A stretch of 58,198 nt of DNA, from positions 1-58,198 of the forward strand of contig DCFX01000014.1 in the NCBI GenBank assembly GCA_002314445.1, given 5' to 3'. This DNA is from Treponema sp. UBA1793. GTDB lineage: Bacteria > Spirochaetota > Spirochaetia > Treponematales > Treponemataceae. Under the pieces are notes generated by a model that did no database searches, was not told the DNA's origin, and worked only from the letters and a program-made list of their open reading frames with translations. Numbering within the stretch: position 1 is the first letter of the stretch; each line of letters opens with the position of its first letter. This document shows positions 55,981-58,198 of the stretch, one piece after another. The position numbers and the translations under genes are program-made.

Positions 55981-55994
55981 TTTGATAAAATAAT

Positions 55995-56023
55995 TTGACA
56001 AAATGATACTATAGGAATATTCT
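55995..56023 (+). promoter_or_regulatory. Promoter of the element 2 small RNA
   Basis: TTGACA (55995-56000), 17 nt, TATTCT (56018-56023). Confidence 0.75.
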
Positions 56024-56028
56024 TTAGT

Positions 56029-56092
56029 AAGATATGTCTGGTATCGTCTTGCCGCTGGCTATGCATTATTGTGTAGTCGACGGCATTTTTTT
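56029..56092 (+). ncRNA. Predicted small RNA (element 2 copy)
   Basis: Shares ATATGTCTGGTATCGT and GCCGC with the element 1 copy. The terminator stem GCCG-CTGGCTA / TAGTCGA-CGGC followed by ATTTTTTTAT has different bases from copy 1 but pairs, with one C-A mismatch and G-T wobbles. Confidence 0.6.
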
Positions 56093-56405
56093 ATATTTTA
56101 GGGAAATTTTATAAAAACCTGTTTTTATAAAATAACGGGTTATAATATTTTTTAATATAGGATTCATTCAGAATGTCTTTTTAGACAACTCAATGAAACC
56201 GAAGTTTTGCAGTCTTTTTCGATGGCACTGGGCTTTTTCTGTAGTTTTTGTCTATTTTTTATGGATTACCTCGTTGGAAAAATACATTTATAAGAAATGG
56301 TCAAAAATTGTACCAATTTAGATGAGAGCAGCAAAAGTTTGATTATTACATCATTTATGAAGTCTATAATAACATTTTTTTATAGTTTATTATCGGAGGT
56401 AAATT

Positions 56406-58121
56406 ATGGAAGATACTATTGTAATTGATTGTGTGAGTTCATTTATAAAGGCTTTGGCAGAAAAATTAAAAATTTTAAATTTGGAAGATATGAATGGTAG
56501 GTATATTTTTCGTGGTCAAGCAAATTGTGATTGGAATATAATATCAGGCGCAGGCAGAAGGCTTTTAAATGAAAAAAAATATTTTCAAAATGAATTTATT
56601 AATTATCATGCTAATTTACTTAGAAACGCAAGGCAGTATGGATATGGTGAAATAAAGTCTGGAAGTACATTAACAGATATGGAATTACTGGCAGAGATTC
56701 AGCATAATGGTGGTGCAACTTGTTTGGTTGATTTTACAACAAATTGTTTAATTGCTTTGTGGATGGCTTGTCAATCAACTAACAAAGGTGTAGAATCAAA
56801 AAAAGATGGACGTGTAATTTTTTTAGACTTGACAAATGATATTAATAATAATAATATTGAATATTTTTCACAAAACGAATTGCCTGATATTAAAAAAGAC
56901 GATGATATAATTACAGTGTTAAAAACTTTTAACTATGACCGTGCCGAGAATAGAACGAAGTTCGACCCTTGCTTTTGGTTTTGGAATCCATCAAAGATAA
57001 ATAATAGAATAATCAAGCAAGATAGTGTTTTTTTGTTTAGTCTTGCTGCGTTCCCTTCTGTAAATGGGAAAAAAGATGAAGTAGGGGAAAAAAGAATAAT
57101 TTTCGAGACACTAAAAATACCTTACGAATCAAAGAAAAATATATTAAAAGAATTGGATTGTTTTTTTAGTATTAGAGCAGAAACTATTTATTATGATATT
57201 AATGGTTTTTCAAAAGCTAATAATTATTCGGAACCTATTAGTAATCATACATTGCAAGAAAATGATTGTTTTTCGAATTATCAATTTTATAAGAAAAACA
57301 ATCAAAAAAAACAATCTATGAGTTATTTGACCGATTGTATATCATGTATAGAAAGTAAAAAATCTTACTGTTTAAAAAATAAATTAATTCGAAAATGTGA
57401 AAATGATAAAGCTGAATTATATTTGAACTTGGGAAAATTAGAGGTTAATAATAATATTAAATTAGCATATTATAAATTAGCATTGAAAAATTATCTTGAT
57501 AAAAATTATCAAAACAATTATACACTAAAAAAAATATTTGAACTTTATAAATTAATGATTGATATATATTGGAAGGAAAATGATTTTGCTGAAATAGAGA
57601 ATAATGAAGTAAGATATTACGATTACTATAAACAATATATTAAGATAATTGAAGATTCTTGTAAAGATGATCCTAATAAAGATTATTATAAATTATACGG
57701 TTCAGAGTCTTTGTTGGAATTGATAGAGTTTTATATTATAAGAAAAAATTTTACAAAATATAAAGAATATTTGAAAGAATTTGAATCAATAAGGTTAATA
57801 AATAATAGTAAATTTAGAAAGTCATTTGGGTATAATTTGTATATTTTATATAAAAATATTGGTAGAATAATTTTTTATAAAAATAAAATTGTTCATAGTG
57901 ATAAAATAAAAACAGATACAATATCATATTATTATTGGGAATTTGATACAATAACCGATTTTATTAATAGAACAAAGATTGATAATACTAATAAGGATGA
58001 ATATGACATTCGTATTTCAGATAAGTCTACAGAATTGTTGACGCTTATTGAAAAAATATCTATTGTTCAAAATGAATTAGTTAATAATATATTATCTAGT
58101 CAATTTGCATTTACAAAATAG
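56406..58121 (+). CDS. FRG-domain protein
   Basis: GGAGG precedes the ATG. A 571-residue protein. Residues about 10-270 are an FRG domain: FRGQANCDWN with FRGQ at 35-38, and EIQHNGGATCLVDFTTNCLIALWMAC (97-122), the QHxGxxTxLxDxTxxxxxAL pattern. The C-terminal 300 residues are helical, Asn/Lys/Tyr-rich and TPR-like in spacing. FRG-domain proteins are frequent in phages and defence islands, and their activity is poorly known. The gene is very AT-rich and occupies the cargo slot after the small RNA. The equivalent slot in element 1 holds the secreted 59-aa peptide. Confidence 0.8.
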   Translation: MEDTIVIDCVSSFIKALAEKLKILNLEDMNGRYIFRGQANCDWNIISGAGRRLLNEKKYFQNEFINYHANLLRNARQYGYGEIKSGSTLTDMELLAEIQHNGGATCLVDFTTNCLIALWMACQSTNKGVESKKDGRVIFLDLTNDINNNNIEYFSQNELPDIKKDDDIITVLKTFNYDRAENRTKFDPCFWFWNPSKINNRIIKQDSVFLFSLAAFPSVNGKKDEVGEKRIIFETLKIPYESKKNILKELDCFFSIRAETIYYDINGFSKANNYSEPISNHTLQENDCFSNYQFYKKNNQKKQSMSYLTDCISCIESKKSYCLKNKLIRKCENDKAELYLNLGKLEVNNNIKLAYYKLALKNYLDKNYQNNYTLKKIFELYKLMIDIYWKENDFAEIENNEVRYYDYYKQYIKIIEDSCKDDPNKDYYKLYGSESLLELIEFYIIRKNFTKYKEYLKEFESIRLINNSKFRKSFGYNLYILYKNIGRIIFYKNKIVHSDKIKTDTISYYYWEFDTITDFINRTKIDNTNKDEYDIRISDKSTELLTLIEKISIVQNELVNNILSSQFAFTK

Positions 58122-58198
58122 TAATACACTTTTGTACAGCGTAATTGAAGTTAAATTTGGAAAGAGTTAAAAAAAAAATGGCTCTACCGGCTTTCTTG

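Larger units (their letters stand above)
54896..56095. repeat. Long direct repeat, copy 2
   Basis: Partner of 17408-18610: int 3' end, hairpin, dam, leader, small RNA. Confidence 0.9.
55787..56405. other. Non-coding stretch between dam 2 and the FRG gene
   Basis: Holds the dam leader hairpins (about 55880-55965), the CGACTATA box (55972-55980), the small-RNA gene (promoter 55995-56023, RNA to 56092) and about 310 nt of AT-rich DNA. I see no ORF with a ribosome site in the last part until GGAGG at 56393. Confidence 0.7.
53690..58198. mobile_element. Element 2: tandem integrative element, incomplete in this window
   Basis: Starts at the second tRNA-Glu fragment and has int, dam, leader, small RNA and cargo in the same order as the left end of element 1. 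Its right end lies beyond 58198. Confidence 0.8.

Noticed and set aside
1..58198. CRISPR arrays, insertion sequences or reverse transcriptases (diversity-generating elements)
   Set aside because: I looked for repeat-spacer arrays, transposase motifs and RT motifs and saw none; the repeats found are att sites, arm sites, operators and the int-dam duplication.

Overview
The window comes from a spirochaete chromosome, most likely genus Treponema. The evidence is a periplasmic flagellar sheath protein FlaA with a signal peptide, a RelA/SpoT synthetase fused to TPR repeats, a MutL-XseB-XseA cluster, and an SpsF/SpsG-type sugar cluster next to FlaA. No host 16S rRNA is present, so the species cannot be named.

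Positions 1-16240 are host backbone: a truncated TPR protein, mutL-xseB-xseA on the minus strand, then a plus-strand run that builds or decorates surface structures. That run holds a radical SAM/SPASM enzyme with a nucleotidyltransferase-like N-terminus, a GT-A-like protein, an SpsF-SpsG-methyltransferase fusion, an ATP-grasp ligase, an N-acetylmuramoyl-L-alanine amidase and a GerMN protein. It is followed by flaA with its own strong promoter and terminator, an alarmone synthetase and tRNA-Glu(TTC).

Two elements are integrated in tandem at the tRNA-Glu 3' end. Element 1 (about 16200-53730) is an HK97-like siphoprophage. Its parts are: integrase and Dam at the left end; a small-RNA/cargo slot; tail, head and packaging genes on the minus strand; a lysis cassette (XhlA-like, papain-like hydrolase, holin-like, u-spanin-like); PcfJ/PcfK, a sigma-like protein, a DnaC-like loader, an initiator and recombination genes; and two separate lambda-style repressor/operator switches. 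Between the switches lies a roughly 550-nt highly structured non-coding RNA candidate. The right end carries AT-rich cargo: a nitrilase-fold protein, a winged-helix protein and an unknown protein in a row, a retropepsin-like protease, and an intact BrnT/BrnA toxin-antitoxin pair beside decayed relatives. Element 2 (from about 53690, running off the window) repeats the Int-Dam-small RNA module but carries an FRG-domain protein as cargo.

The items most likely to be new are the nitrilase/wHTH/unknown cassette, the large ncRNA, the promoter-terminator small RNA shared by both elements with a compensating stem, a repeated ATGACTATA box at phage gene starts, and a -1 frameshift tail chaperone extension that has no start codon of its own. 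All functional statements come from reading motifs by eye; no database search was run.
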